Source of the DNA: B1 sp044370475
GTDB taxonomy: Bacteria; Bacteroidota; Bacteroidia; UKL13-3
Direction of reading: 5' to 3'
Assembly (NCBI GenBank): GCA_044370475.1
Contig: JBILVK010000004.1
Coordinates: forward strand, 4,772 to 68,771
Length of the DNA: 64,000 nucleotides
Shown here: piece after piece, positions 31,049 to 40,710 of the stretch
Numbering within the stretch: the stretch's first letter is position 1
Layout of the letters: every line of letters starts with the position of its first letter
Program-made: the position numbers and the translations under genes
The notes under the pieces: model-generated
The model's database searches: none
What the model was told of the DNA's origin: nothing
What the model saw: the letters and a program-made list of their open reading frames with translations, nothing else

Positions 31049-33181
31049 AGCATCAGACTCTTCCTTCTCTAAATAAGCCAAACCAAGTCGTATGATGTGG
31101 TGCGGGATTTCTTCTTTTAAAAAAGTATAAATGGGAGCTAATAATTTCTTTTCACCGGTAATTTTCACAGCTTCTCTCACATAAGCAATTTCTGTTTGGT
31201 TAATGTAGCTATCTATTGAATTGAGTTGGCTCGTTTTAAACAAATGGGCAATATGAGAATAGATAGTGCTTTCGTGCAACTGCCTCGAAACAGCAATTTC
31301 TTCTAAAGTAAAACCGCTGTTCAATAAATTAAGTGTTTCTTTATAGGTATCTTGTTTGGGTAATTTTACTTCATTTGATTTTAGCCATTGTTTAATCTCT
31401 TTTACAAAGGCATTTCCGTATTTTTTAATCTTAAATTCACCAAATCCAGTTACATTTAGTAAGTCGCCAAGAGAAATGGGTTTTTGTTTGGCAAGGTCTA
31501 ATAATGAAGCATCGTTTAATACAATATAAGCTGGAACATTTTCCTTCTCTGCTAAGTGCCTTCTTACCCCTCTTAAATAATCGAACAAATCCTCTGTTGT
31601 TTCCTTGCTTACCTCTGCAACAGCCACTTTTTTAGGCACAGGTTCAAATGCTTTTTTAGGTTCGGTATGAACCAAATCTATGGTCTTTTTCCCATAAAGT
31701 ACTTCTTGTCCAAACGCGCTAATTTTAAGCAAATTCCCTTCATCGTAGGCGATTTCCATTAAGCCTATATTGAGCATTTGAACCAAGTATTGTTGCCAAT
31801 CATGAAAGCTTGTGTCTTTTCCTGCACCAAATGTTTTAATACGGTCGTAATTATTTTCAATAATCTCTTTCCTATTAGATCCTCGGAGGATATCAATGAG
31901 AATATTTACCCCTACTTTTTGGTCGGTTCTCAGCATGGCCGACAGGGCTTTTTGTGCCAATAAGGTTCCATCAAAAGTGCTACGCGGTTCTTTGCAAACA
32001 TCACAATTTCCGCAAGCCTGTTCTAGGGTTTCGCCAAAGTAAGCGAGCAAAATTTTTCTTCTACAAATGGGAGTTTCTGCATACTGCTGCATTCTGTTAA
32101 GCTTCTCTAAGTTGAGATCTTTTTGTCCGCTGTCTTCTATAAAACTTCGGAGCAGAATAACGTCTGCAATGCTGTAATATAAAAGGGTATCACTAGGTAA
32201 TCCATCTCTTCCTGCCCTTCCAATTTCTTGGTAATAACCTTCCATATTTTTGGGTAAGTTATTATGTATTACAAAGCGCACATTGCTTTTATCTATACCC
32301 ATTCCAAAGGCAATGGTTGCGCAGATAATTTTGGTTTTATCTCTGATGAAATTTTCTTGCACGCGCGACCTATCTTCAGAGCTCATGCCAGCATGATAGT
32401 AGGCAGATTTAATTCCTAGCAGCATTAAATCATGCACCATTTCTTCGGTTGATTTGCGACTTAAGCAATAGATGATTCCGCACTCATTTTTACGGGCATT
32501 AATAAAGCTTGCTATTTCTTCTAGTTTCTTTTTCTTTTTAATTCCAAATCTTACGGTTAAACTTAGATTAGGTCTATCAAAACTTGCTACATAAATGGTA
32601 GGGTTTTTAAGGCATAATTGGCTCACTATATCTCGCCGCGTAATCTTGTCGGCCGTAGCTGTTAGTGCAATAATTGGCACATTGGGCCAGGTTTCTTTGA
32701 GGAGTTTTAACTTGGTATATTCTGGTCTAAAATCGTGACCCCACTGACTAATACAATGTGCCTCATCTATGGCTATGAGAGAAACTTTTATTTGTGAATT
32801 GAATAATGGGATGAGGGTTAATAGTTTTTCTGGAGAAAGATATAGTAATTTTATGTGTCCTAATGTTAGGTTTTCTATTAATTGATATTGTTCAGATTCG
32901 TTAAGGCTACTATTTAAAAAATCTGCCTTAACACCATTTGCTTTTAGGGCCTCCACTTGGTCTTTCATAAGCGCAATAAGAGGAGAAACTACAATGGTAA
33001 TATTGGGCAACAATAAGGCAGGCAATTGAAAGCAAATAGATTTTCCACCTCCTGTAGGCATGAGCACTAAGGTGTCTTTATGTTGAAGTACATCTTGCAC
33101 AATTTCCTCCTGAAGTGGCCTAAAAGCGTCAAAGCCAAATTGTTTTTTAAGGAGTTGTTGTGGGTTAATTGTTGCTTGCAT
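31037..33181 (-). CDS. recQ: ATP-dependent DNA helicase RecQ
   Basis: The protein has 714 aa. Helicase motifs include Walker A MPTGGGKS (41-48), IDEAHCISQWGHDFR and IGRAGRDGLPS. The RecQ zinc-binding cysteines follow (CRRKILLAYFGE...CGNCDVC), then the winged-helix RQC domain, an HRDC domain (about 530-600) and a C-terminal helix-turn-helix (TLNLLNSGFTLEEIAVSRQLHESTIYSHI). It unwinds DNA 3'-5' in recombination repair. The extra C-terminal HTH domain is common in Bacteroidota and Firmicutes RecQ. Starts are divergent from the alkyltransferase-like gene 59 nt away, a fitting DNA-repair pairing. Confidence 0.96.
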   Translation of the reverse strand: MQATINPQQLLKKQFGFDAFRPLQEEIVQDVLQHKDTLVLMPTGGGKSICFQLPALLLPNITIVVSPLIALMKDQVEALKANGVKADFLNSSLNESEQYQLIENLTLGHIKLLYLSPEKLLTLIPLFNSQIKVSLIAIDEAHCISQWGHDFRPEYTKLKLLKETWPNVPIIALTATADKITRRDIVSQLCLKNPTIYVASFDRPNLSLTVRFGIKKKKKLEEIASFINARKNECGIIYCLSRKSTEEMVHDLMLLGIKSAYYHAGMSSEDRSRVQENFIRDKTKIICATIAFGMGIDKSNVRFVIHNNLPKNMEGYYQEIGRAGRDGLPSDTLLYYSIADVILLRSFIEDSGQKDLNLEKLNRMQQYAETPICRRKILLAYFGETLEQACGNCDVCKEPRSTFDGTLLAQKALSAMLRTDQKVGVNILIDILRGSNRKEIIENNYDRIKTFGAGKDTSFHDWQQYLVQMLNIGLMEIAYDEGNLLKISAFGQEVLYGKKTIDLVHTEPKKAFEPVPKKVAVAEVSKETTEDLFDYLRGVRRHLAEKENVPAYIVLNDASLLDLAKQKPISLGDLLNVTGFGEFKIKKYGNAFVKEIKQWLKSNEVKLPKQDTYKETLNLLNSGFTLEEIAVSRQLHESTIYSHIAHLFKTSQLNSIDSYINQTEIAYVREAVKITGEKKLLAPIYTFLKEEIPHHIIRLGLAYLEKEESDALKV

Positions 33182-33240
33182 TTGTCAAACATAGCATTTG
33201 ATTTGTAAAACATAAAAGTTAGGGCCGAACGCAAGCATAG

Positions 33241-33576
33241 ATGGAGCAAAGAGATTTTTTTCAAGATGTATACGATGTGGTAAGATTGATTCCACGAGGT
33301 AGGGTGAGTTCTTATGGCGCCATTGCTAGGTACTTAGGCTCTGCCAGAGGTGCAAGGGTGGTAGGATATGCCATGAATGCAGCTCACCAACAAGAGAATT
33401 GGGTACCAGCACATAGGGTACTTAATAAGGTGGGATTGTTAACAGGAAAACAGCATTTTGCAGATATAAATGAAATGCAAAGATTGTTGGAGGAAGAGGG
33501 GTTAGTTATAGAAAACGAGGGACTTAAAGATTTCGAAAAATACTTTTGGGACCCCAATATTGAGCTTAATTTATAA
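33241..33576 (+). CDS. Alkyltransferase-like protein (ATL), MGMT family
   Basis: The protein has 111 aa. It matches the DNA-binding domain of O6-alkylguanine alkyltransferases: RVSSYGAIARYLGSARGARVVGYAM with the arginine finger at Arg39, and the active-site motif PAHRV (56-60). In active MGMT this is PCHR; here the acceptor Cys is Ala57. It therefore cannot accept alkyl groups and belongs with the ATL proteins, which bind O6-alkylguanine and hand the lesion to nucleotide excision repair. It probably forms an operon with the AhpD-like gene 17 nt downstream. Confidence 0.9.
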   Translation: MEQRDFFQDVYDVVRLIPRGRVSSYGAIARYLGSARGARVVGYAMNAAHQQENWVPAHRVLNKVGLLTGKQHFADINEMQRLLEEEGLVIENEGLKDFEKYFWDPNIELNL

Positions 33577-33593
33577 AGGAGTAAAAAATAAAT

Positions 33594-33947
33594 ATGGAAA
33601 ACCGGAAAGAAGTTGAAGAATTTAATGCTTACCGAGAAAAAATGAATGAAAAAATTCTTGGTTCAGACAATTTGGTTTTAAAAAGGTTGTTTAATTTAGA
33701 TACTAATACCTATGAAGAGGGAGCCCTACCAACTGTAACCAAAGAAATGTTGGGTTTGGTGGCAAGTATGGTTTTGCGATGCGACGATTGCATAAAGTAT
33801 CATCTTGGAAAATGTGCAGAAATAGGTGTAACGAATGCGCAAATGTTTGAAATTTTTGCTGTTGCCAATATTGTGGGCGGAACAATAGTGATACCCCATA
33901 CAAGAAGGGCTGTGGCCTATTGGGAGGAATTATTAGGCGCATCGTAA
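33594..33947 (+). CDS. Carboxymuconolactone decarboxylase (AhpD-like) family protein
   Basis: The protein has 117 aa. The redox motif CDDCIKYH (Cys63, Cys66, His70) in an all-helical fold matches AhpD-like members of the carboxymuconolactone decarboxylase family. These use the Cys pair as an alkylhydroperoxidase or disulfide reductant. The decarboxylase name is historical. It sits with a repair protein (ATL), consistent with but not proof of a stress role. Confidence 0.88.
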   Translation: MENRKEVEEFNAYREKMNEKILGSDNLVLKRLFNLDTNTYEEGALPTVTKEMLGLVASMVLRCDDCIKYHLGKCAEIGVTNAQMFEIFAVANIVGGTIVIPHTRRAVAYWEELLGAS

Positions 33948-33999
33948 AAAAAATTAGTTTAACTAAGCTTACTTAGTTATTTTAGGTGCCTATTTTAGT

Positions 34000-36477
34000 A
34001 TGGGCATGAAGTTTAAAATGAGATTGTTAGGCTGTTTCTTTGGTTTATTATTTTTATCATTCAACCTGGTGGCCTTTGGTCAGGCAGAGAATGAGAAGGA
34101 TAGTTTGGAAAGTTTGTTGCCATTTGCAAACGATTTGCAACGTGCCGATATATTAAACGGTCTGGCTAATTGTGTGAAGCATTTGGATACTACCAAGGCT
34201 GGAAATTATGCACGTCAGTCGCTAGCCATTTCCAATAAAATTGATTATTGCAAAGGTAAATCTGTTGCTGAGGTAACGCTTGGAATTTTGGCAAAGAATG
34301 GTGGGTATTTTGTGGAAGCCAAGCAACATTTTTTAACGGGTTTGGCCTTGGGTTTAAAATGCAAGGAGCCATTTGCGGTTTCATACGCTTACCATAGTTT
34401 GGGTAATTATGCCTATATGCAAGGCGACTATAGCAAGGCCATGCGTTATTATATTGCTTCTGTAAAGATTTCTGAGCAAATAGGAGACAAAGTGCGTGCT
34501 GCCCGTACCTACAACAATATTGGTTCTTTGTATATGGATTTAAATAATACCACCAAAGCGGAGGAGTATTATTTGCATTCACTCGATTTGTATAAGGGTA
34601 CGAGTGATGAACTAATTATTGCTGAGATTGAAAATAATTTAGCAAATATTTATCAAGTTAAAGGATATCAATTAAAGGCTTTGTATCATTATTCAAACGC
34701 ATTGGAGGTTTTCAGAAAACGAAGTAGTTCATATGATATATCCTCTGCCTTGCATAATATTGGTATTGTGTATTTGTCTCGCCGACAAGCAAAAAAAGCA
34801 TTGCCCTATTTTCATGAATCATATAGAATCGATTATCAAATAGGAGATTCAAGGGCGCTCTTGTTGGTTTTGTCTAATTTGGCTAGGTCTTACAGTCAAT
34901 TAGGGAAATTAGATTCTGCTAGCTACTATGTTGTCTTGGGATTGGATGTGGCAAAAAAGAATTCAAATTTGACGGAGATTTCGGATATTTATGAGGTTGC
35001 TGCTATTACCTATGGAAAGTTGAACGATACCAAAAAGCAGGTCTATTACCAAAGTTTAAAAAACCAGCATGATTCCCTCATTTTAAACAAAGCACAAAGG
35101 TCGGAGATTGGAATTGCTGCAGCAGAATATGAGAACGATAGGAAATCTCAGAAACTAAAGTTGATGGAGAAAGAGAATGAAATTAATCAACTTAAAATAC
35201 ACGAACAAGAGTTGGAACTCGAGAGCAGAAATTTGCTTTTGGTGGCTGTTTCTGTGGTGATGTTTTTCTTGATTTTGATTGTTGCGTTGGTGTTTTATTT
35301 GCTGAGCCTGAATAAGAAAAATAAGTTGTTTGAAATGGGGAGTCGTGCAAAGACCAGTGTACTGCAGCAGATGAACCATGAAATTAGAACCCCTTTAAAT
35401 GGTATTGTGGGCATGAGCCAATTAGCGCTAGAGAGCAAGACTTTTACAGAGTTGAAAGACTATCTTTCCTATATAAAACAAAGCAGCGATGATTTAATGT
35501 TTGTCTTAAACAACCTCATCACCTTTTTGCAAATTGATAGAAAGGAAGCGTATCCACAGGCTGCTCCTTTTAATTTGTTGATGTCGTTGGAGGAGCTCTT
35601 TAAAATCTATAGTACCAAGTGTAAGAATAAGGGATTGCTGTTTAACCAAATGGTTTATCCGGGAGTACCTCAAACCATAAATGCCGATAGGCAAAAGATT
35701 TTGATTATGGTGCAAAATTTGTTGAGCAATGCTGTTAATTATTGCCAGAAGGGTGTTGTAAAAGTGGAAGTAAAACAGAGTGCTTCAAGAGTAAAGGATG
35801 GCAAACGTTTAAGTACCATTCAGTTTTCTGTCATAGATGAAGGTGAAGGATTGAGTGAAAAGGAAATCAAGAATTTATTTAAAAAGGTAAATAAAGAAAA
35901 CGCTATTGAGGCTGGTTTTGGGATAGGCCTGAGTAATGTAAAATACTTGAGTGATCTAATGAAGGGACACATTGAAGTGATTTCTGAAAAAGGTGTAGGT
36001 AGCAGTTTTATCCTAGAAATAGAAGTAGAGGATTTAGACGGAAATGAAATGGAATTTAAATCGGGTAAATCGATGAACCGCATTTTTGAGCCAAAGAAAT
36101 ACCATGTTTTAGTGGTTGAGGATAATTTAATTAACCAAACATTGTTTGCCAAGTTGCTTGAAAAAGAAGGATACAATGTAACTGTTGTGGGTAACGGACT
36201 ATCGGCTTTGGCAAGTATGCGTACTCATTCCTTTGATATTGCAATAATGGATGTAAGGTTGCCAGAAATGGATGGAATAGAGACTACCCAGCATATAAGA
36301 AACCGCAGCGAATTCTCCAATATGCGGAATATTCCTATTATTGGCATCACTGCACAGGATGATTCACAAGAAAAAAAGAAGTGTTTAGAAGTAGGTATGA
36401 ATGATTATCACACCAAGCCAATTAACCGTGAGTTGTTTCTAAATGCCATTGAAACACAATTATTGGCTAAAAATTAG
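34000..36477 (+). CDS. TPR hybrid sensor histidine kinase with receiver domain
   Basis: The protein has 825 aa. A signal peptide or anchor (about 7-28) is followed by TPR repeats (about 60-360; e.g. AARTYNNIGSLYMDLNNTTKAEEYYLHSLDLYK) on the periplasmic side, a coiled coil, and a membrane helix (about 405-430). HisKA has His460 in NHEIRTPLNGIVGMS. The ATPase domain has NLLSNAVNYC, DEGEGLS and GFGIGLSN. A receiver at about 695-820 has VVEDNLINQ and phosphoacceptor Asp751 in AIMDVRLPEMDG. No Hpt or DNA-binding domain is present, so output must pass to a separate protein. It is a single gene. Confidence 0.93.
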   Translation: MGMKFKMRLLGCFFGLLFLSFNLVAFGQAENEKDSLESLLPFANDLQRADILNGLANCVKHLDTTKAGNYARQSLAISNKIDYCKGKSVAEVTLGILAKNGGYFVEAKQHFLTGLALGLKCKEPFAVSYAYHSLGNYAYMQGDYSKAMRYYIASVKISEQIGDKVRAARTYNNIGSLYMDLNNTTKAEEYYLHSLDLYKGTSDELIIAEIENNLANIYQVKGYQLKALYHYSNALEVFRKRSSSYDISSALHNIGIVYLSRRQAKKALPYFHESYRIDYQIGDSRALLLVLSNLARSYSQLGKLDSASYYVVLGLDVAKKNSNLTEISDIYEVAAITYGKLNDTKKQVYYQSLKNQHDSLILNKAQRSEIGIAAAEYENDRKSQKLKLMEKENEINQLKIHEQELELESRNLLLVAVSVVMFFLILIVALVFYLLSLNKKNKLFEMGSRAKTSVLQQMNHEIRTPLNGIVGMSQLALESKTFTELKDYLSYIKQSSDDLMFVLNNLITFLQIDRKEAYPQAAPFNLLMSLEELFKIYSTKCKNKGLLFNQMVYPGVPQTINADRQKILIMVQNLLSNAVNYCQKGVVKVEVKQSASRVKDGKRLSTIQFSVIDEGEGLSEKEIKNLFKKVNKENAIEAGFGIGLSNVKYLSDLMKGHIEVISEKGVGSSFILEIEVEDLDGNEMEFKSGKSMNRIFEPKKYHVLVVEDNLINQTLFAKLLEKEGYNVTVVGNGLSALASMRTHSFDIAIMDVRLPEMDGIETTQHIRNRSEFSNMRNIPIIGITAQDDSQEKKKCLEVGMNDYHTKPINRELFLNAIETQLLAKN

Positions 36478-36525
36478 ATTCTTTTCAAAAAAATAGTTCA
36501 TATTTGCCTCCTCAAAATTGAAGAT

Positions 36526-37407
36526 ATGTCAGTATTAGTAGATAAAAATTCTAAGGTGATTGTTCAAGGTTTCACCGGTAGCGAAGGAAGTTTCCATGCG
36601 CAACAAATGATTGAATACGGAACGCAACTTGTGGGTGGTGTAACTCCTGGAAAAGGAGGTCAATTGCACCTAGATAAGCCTGTATTTAATACCGTTATGG
36701 ATGCTGTAAACACCACAGGTGCTAACGTTTCCATCATTTTTGTACCACCAGCTTTTGCTGCTGATGCCATTATGGAAGCTGCAGATGCAGGTATTAAAGT
36801 GATTGTTTGTATTACTGAGGGTATTCCAGTAAACGACATGATTTCTGTAAAGGAATACATTAAATCGCGCGATTGCAGGTTAATTGGACCAAATTGCCCA
36901 GGTGTAATTACACCAGGTGAAGCTAAAGTTGGTATTATGCCAGGTTTTGTTTTCAAACAAGGTCGCATAGGTATTGTATCTAAATCGGGTACTTTAACTT
37001 ATGAAGCTGCAGATCAGGTGGTAAAAGCTGGATTAGGAATTAGTACTGCCATTGGAATTGGTGGCGACCCAATTATTGGAACGCCTACTAAAGATGCAGT
37101 GGAGTTGTTAATGAACGACCCAGAAACCGATGCCATTATTATGATTGGTGAGATTGGCGGAAGCTACGAGGCAGACGCTGCTCGTTGGATTAGGGATAAC
37201 GGTAACAAAAAGCCTGTTGTAGGTTTTATTGCTGGTCAAACTGCCCCTGCAGGTAGAAGAATGGGTCACGCAGGTGCCATCATTGGAGGTAAGGATGATA
37301 CTGCTGCTGCTAAAATGGCCATCATGCGCGAGTGTGGGTTAACCGTTGTAGAATCTCCAGCAGAGATTGGTTCGGCCATGCTACAAGCATTACAAGCAAA
37401 AGCATAA
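36526..37407 (+). CDS. sucD: Succinyl-CoA synthetase subunit alpha
   Basis: The protein has 293 aa. The CoA-binding domain (IVQGFTGSEGSFHAQQMIEYG...GGVTPGKGG) and ligase domain are complete. GPNCPGVITPGE and the phosphohistidine His248 in AGRRMGHAGAIIGG are conserved. With SucC it interconverts succinyl-CoA and succinate with nucleotide synthesis in the TCA cycle. sucC is not next to it; separate sucC and sucD are common in Bacteroidota. A near-consensus -7 element CATATTTG lies at 36499-36506, and a terminator follows at 37424. Confidence 0.96.
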   Translation: MSVLVDKNSKVIVQGFTGSEGSFHAQQMIEYGTQLVGGVTPGKGGQLHLDKPVFNTVMDAVNTTGANVSIIFVPPAFAADAIMEAADAGIKVIVCITEGIPVNDMISVKEYIKSRDCRLIGPNCPGVITPGEAKVGIMPGFVFKQGRIGIVSKSGTLTYEAADQVVKAGLGISTAIGIGGDPIIGTPTKDAVELLMNDPETDAIIMIGEIGGSYEADAARWIRDNGNKKPVVGFIAGQTAPAGRRMGHAGAIIGGKDDTAAAKMAIMRECGLTVVESPAEIGSAMLQALQAKA

Positions 37408-37423
37408 ATAAAATTGTTTTGTA

Positions 37424-37470
37424 AAAAGCCACTGTTGGATGTAAAATTCCTTCAGTGGCTTTTCTTTTTT
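37424..37470 (+). terminator. Terminator after sucD
   Basis: An 11-bp stem AAAAGCCACTG (37424-37434) with CAGTGGCTTTT (37453-37463), 18-nt loop, then CTTTTTT. Confidence 0.85.
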
Positions 37471-37521
37471 AAGCAGTTTTGTTTAGAAATATTCTAAATT
37501 GCGTTCAATAATTGTGACGTC

Positions 37522-38313
37522 ATGCAAATAATTAATACAAGCCTATTTACTGAAAGCAGTGTGGCAATTTTGAGAAATTCGTTTAATGAAGCCAAGCCAT
37601 ACAGGCATGTGGTAATTGATGGAATATTAATGCCCGAGGTTGCAGAAGAAATTTATAATAGTTTTCCCAAGGAAGATGTCTTTAACAAAAAGTATAAAGG
37701 GGTAAATGAATACAAAGCGGAAGGCTCAAATTTCGAGGATTTTCCTACCATTTTTGAACAATTGAAGCAAGAATTTCATTCCTTAGAATGGTGTAAATTG
37801 ATGAGTGAAATTACAGGAATTCCTGAGTTATTTAGTGTGCCAGATGCCTTAGGTGGTGGCCTGCACCAAGGAAGTAATGGTAGCTTTTTGGACATACATA
37901 TCGATTTTAATATTCATGCAGATAGAGGCATCCATCGCCGCATAAATTTGTTGGTTTTTTTTAACAAAGATTGGAAGGAAGAATATGGCGGCCATACAGA
38001 GTTGTGGAACGCAGATATGACCAATTTGGATAAGAAAGTTTTGCCTTCTTATAACCGCTGTTTAATTTTTGAAACCAACGAAATTAGCTACCATGGTTAT
38101 GCAGCTATTCAAGTGCCAGAAAATGTAACGCGTAAATCGTTTTACGCCTATTATTACACCCAATTGCGCGAAGATGCAGCCAAGTATCATGATACCGTTT
38201 TTAAAGCGCGCCCAACAGATAGCGCGGTAAAGAAGGCATTAACCCCCATTAAGGAAGGAGCTAAGAATTTTATTAAAAGGCAACTTCGCAAATTGGGTAT
38301 TACCTTTAATTAA
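37522..38313 (+). CDS. 2-oxoglutarate/Fe(II)-dependent oxygenase
   Basis: The protein has 263 aa. The double-stranded beta-helix iron site is visible: His126 and Asp128 in LDIHIDFN, the distal His191 in SYHGY, and a 2-oxoglutarate-binding Arg204 in TRKSFYAYY. This is the prolyl-hydroxylase-like 2OG-Fe(II) oxygenase family. Substrate is unknown. In other bacteria such enzymes sit in surface-polysaccharide clusters, and here it is followed 26 nt later by a GT-C-like membrane protein and opposite a sugar-enzyme operon. Confidence 0.88.
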   Translation: MQIINTSLFTESSVAILRNSFNEAKPYRHVVIDGILMPEVAEEIYNSFPKEDVFNKKYKGVNEYKAEGSNFEDFPTIFEQLKQEFHSLEWCKLMSEITGIPELFSVPDALGGGLHQGSNGSFLDIHIDFNIHADRGIHRRINLLVFFNKDWKEEYGGHTELWNADMTNLDKKVLPSYNRCLIFETNEISYHGYAAIQVPENVTRKSFYAYYYTQLREDAAKYHDTVFKARPTDSAVKKALTPIKEGAKNFIKRQLRKLGITFN

Positions 38314-38339
38314 GTAAATCTTTTTGTTTTCTTTGCGGC

Positions 38340-39965
38340 ATGCTGCTAAGTGCGTTTCTTCTTTTTTACGGTCTGACCCTATCCTTTTTAATAGGAAAAT
38401 TTAGTTGGAGCTATTTGCAAAAATGGGCTGGTTTACCTCTAAATCAAAATCTCCATTTTGCTATTTTCCCTATCATTGGATTAGCTGCCATGAGCCCAAT
38501 TATAGGCATCTATCATTTGTTTTTTAGCATAGATATTTACCTTCATTTGTTTTTTCTTTCCTGCTTGATTGGTGCCCATAAAATTTGCCGAATATGGCTT
38601 AAAGAAGTATGGATAGAAATAATAGAACATAAAGGTGTTTTTGTTTTGTTATTTATTGCGGCATTGCTCTCCATCATTGGTAGACCAGGTGTTGGCGACA
38701 TTTCAGATTATCATTTGCAAGCCATTAAATGGGCAGAAAATTTTCCCAATATTTTGGGTTTGGGTAATTTTAATAGGCCCTTAGCAAACAATAATTGGTG
38801 GTTTAATATGCATGCCTTTTTGGGTTTTTCTTGGCTGGGGGTTCAATCTGTTTATGTTGGGAATGCGGTGTTTTTTATCAGCATGTTTTCTTGGTTTTAT
38901 TGCTCAGAACCCATCTCTGTAGGCCATCAATGGATGCGATTTTTCTTTGCTGCATTTATTATCCTGTCTTTAAAAACAGCCTTTGTTGGCGCGGTTACAC
39001 CAGATTTTGTAGTCACCCTCATGATCTACCTTTCCATCGATTTATTTATCATCGGTTCGAACCGAAATGATTTGAAAAAGAGTAGCTATCTCTTGTTAAT
39101 ATTACTTATTAGTTGGGTGCTAACTGTGAAGGCAACTGCCATTGTATTTTTTATGCTTCCCTTCTTGTGGTTTATCCATTTTGTAAGGCAAAAGGAATTT
39201 TCTCTTTTGGCAAAATCTATCTTGGTGGCTTTAGTATTTTTAGTTCCATGGATTATTGGAAACGTGCTCATTTGTGGTTACCTCTTGTACCCGTTTAACG
39301 GCATCGACTTGTTTAAGGTTGATTGGAAAGTGCCGGGCTATTATTTTGATTTTGATAAGATTGTTTTAAGCAGTTGGGGTAAGGTAGGCGGACAAGATAT
39401 CTATGTAACCCAAAAGATGCGGTTTTGGGAGTGGATGCCTATTTGGTTGAGTAGGTTAGATATGCTTAACATGGCTCTGGTAGCGGGATTTGTGGCAAGC
39501 ACACCTGTGTTATTGTTTTTTATGCCCAAAAATAAGAAAGCCATTTGGCCCATTTTGTTTGTGCTGGTAAGCTTTCTTTTAATCTTTTTAAATGGCCCGC
39601 ATCCAAGGTTTTTGTTTGGCTATATGGTAAGCAGTTTGGCCTTTGTTTTTTATTTTATAGGCGACAGAATTCCTTTTAAAATGCCAAGCTTTGCCTTGCC
39701 TGTTTTGGGGGCATTGTTAAGTGGATTTTTACTCTTTAAATTGTTTGCAGATGGTAGTTTGCAGCAGGGATTATTAAAGCCAAAACCTTATCCAAATGAA
39801 ATATTAGAAGAAAGAAGTTTGGGCAATTTTAAGTTTCATGTATCCAAGCAAACCAATTTGTGTTGGGATAAATTCCCAAGCACCTATTACTTTATAGATT
39901 CTGTAGAATTGCGTGGTAAAAGTGTAGAAGAAGGCTTTAGGGTTGGGCAACCTTCGCAGAAATAA
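38340..39965 (+). CDS. Polytopic membrane protein, GT-C glycosyltransferase-like
   Basis: The protein has 541 aa with about 12 hydrophobic segments over residues 1-455 and a short soluble C-terminus. The first loop contains GRPGVGDISDYHLQAIKWAENFP, with acidic residues placed as in GT-C enzymes of the ArnT/PMT group. That motif is the only specific hint; family membership is inference. It probably uses a lipid-linked sugar donor, if it is an enzyme. It lies 26 nt after the oxygenase gene and converges with the GT2 gene (3 nt between stops), tying it to the glycan module. Confidence 0.65.
   Translation: MLLSAFLLFYGLTLSFLIGKFSWSYLQKWAGLPLNQNLHFAIFPIIGLAAMSPIIGIYHLFFSIDIYLHLFFLSCLIGAHKICRIWLKEVWIEIIEHKGVFVLLFIAALLSIIGRPGVGDISDYHLQAIKWAENFPNILGLGNFNRPLANNNWWFNMHAFLGFSWLGVQSVYVGNAVFFISMFSWFYCSEPISVGHQWMRFFFAAFIILSLKTAFVGAVTPDFVVTLMIYLSIDLFIIGSNRNDLKKSSYLLLILLISWVLTVKATAIVFFMLPFLWFIHFVRQKEFSLLAKSILVALVFLVPWIIGNVLICGYLLYPFNGIDLFKVDWKVPGYYFDFDKIVLSSWGKVGGQDIYVTQKMRFWEWMPIWLSRLDMLNMALVAGFVASTPVLLFFMPKNKKAIWPILFVLVSFLLIFLNGPHPRFLFGYMVSSLAFVFYFIGDRIPFKMPSFALPVLGALLSGFLLFKLFADGSLQQGLLKPKPYPNEILEERSLGNFKFHVSKQTNLCWDKFPSTYYFIDSVELRGKSVEEGFRVGQPSQK
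39052..39065. repeat. Perfect 14-bp palindrome TCGGTTCGAACCGA
   Basis: A member of the dispersed GGTTC(GA/AG)ACC word family described in the findings; it lies inside the GT-C-like gene. Confidence 0.8.
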
Positions 39966-39968
39966 AAT

Positions 39969-40706
39969 TTATTGCCACTTCTTTTTAAAATCATCTTGGG
40001 CAAATGATTTTTCTATGAGGCAGTATAATAGAATATAAAAATACCTGCTTCCCATTTCCTTTATCTTAAGATTAGACACCCCGTGTTTTCTATTGGTCCA
40101 AGTGTTTGGTACAACTGCATAGGTATAGCCGCGTATAATAGCTTTTAAGGGGATTTCTACTGTAAGGTTAAAGTGTGGCGACATGAAAGGTTTAACGCCC
40201 TCAATCGTTTCTCTTTTATAGAGTTTAAAGGCATTGGTTACATCATTGTATTTAATGCCAAACATGATCCTCACCAAATTATTGAAGAATCGGTTCAGGT
40301 AAAGCTTATGTTTTGGATAATCGAATACCTTGCCGCCCTTACTCCAGCGGGTTCCAAACACACAATCATGTCCTTCTAACAATTTGTTATAGAAGAGGAT
40401 TAAATCGTCTGGAGAATCACTTAGATCGGCCATCATTACAGCTACACAATCACCTTTAAATCTTTCTAGGCCATATCTTACTGCGTAGCCAAAACCGTTG
40501 GGACCTTTATTGGTATATACCTCTAGTGTAGGAATAGCTAATTGAAGGATTTCAAGAACTTCTAAAGTGTTGTCTTTGGAGTTATCATTTACCACCACAA
40601 TTTCGTGTGGAATATTAGATTGAATCAAAGTAGCATAAAGTTTCTCTAAAGTTTCTACAATGCTTTCTGCCTCATTATAGGCGGGTATAACTACACTTAA
40701 TTTCAT
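39969..40706 (-). CDS. Glycosyltransferase family 2, dolichol-phosphate-mannose-synthase-like
   Basis: The protein has 245 aa. The GT2 start LSVVIPAYNEAESI, the nucleotide-binding VNDNSKDN and the metal-binding MMADLSDSPDD are clear. The C-terminal part has no long membrane anchor, matching the soluble DPM1-like class. It probably transfers a sugar from a nucleotide donor to polyprenyl phosphate, giving the lipid-linked donor a GT-C enzyme would need; one such candidate gene lies immediately convergent. Last gene of a four-gene operon with 4-nt gaps. Confidence 0.9.
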   Translation of the reverse strand: MKLSVVIPAYNEAESIVETLEKLYATLIQSNIPHEIVVVNDNSKDNTLEVLEILQLAIPTLEVYTNKGPNGFGYAVRYGLERFKGDCVAVMMADLSDSPDDLILFYNKLLEGHDCVFGTRWSKGGKVFDYPKHKLYLNRFFNNLVRIMFGIKYNDVTNAFKLYKRETIEGVKPFMSPHFNLTVEIPLKAIIRGYTYAVVPNTWTNRKHGVSNLKIKEMGSRYFYILLYCLIEKSFAQDDFKKKWQ

Positions 40707-40710
40707 GAAA

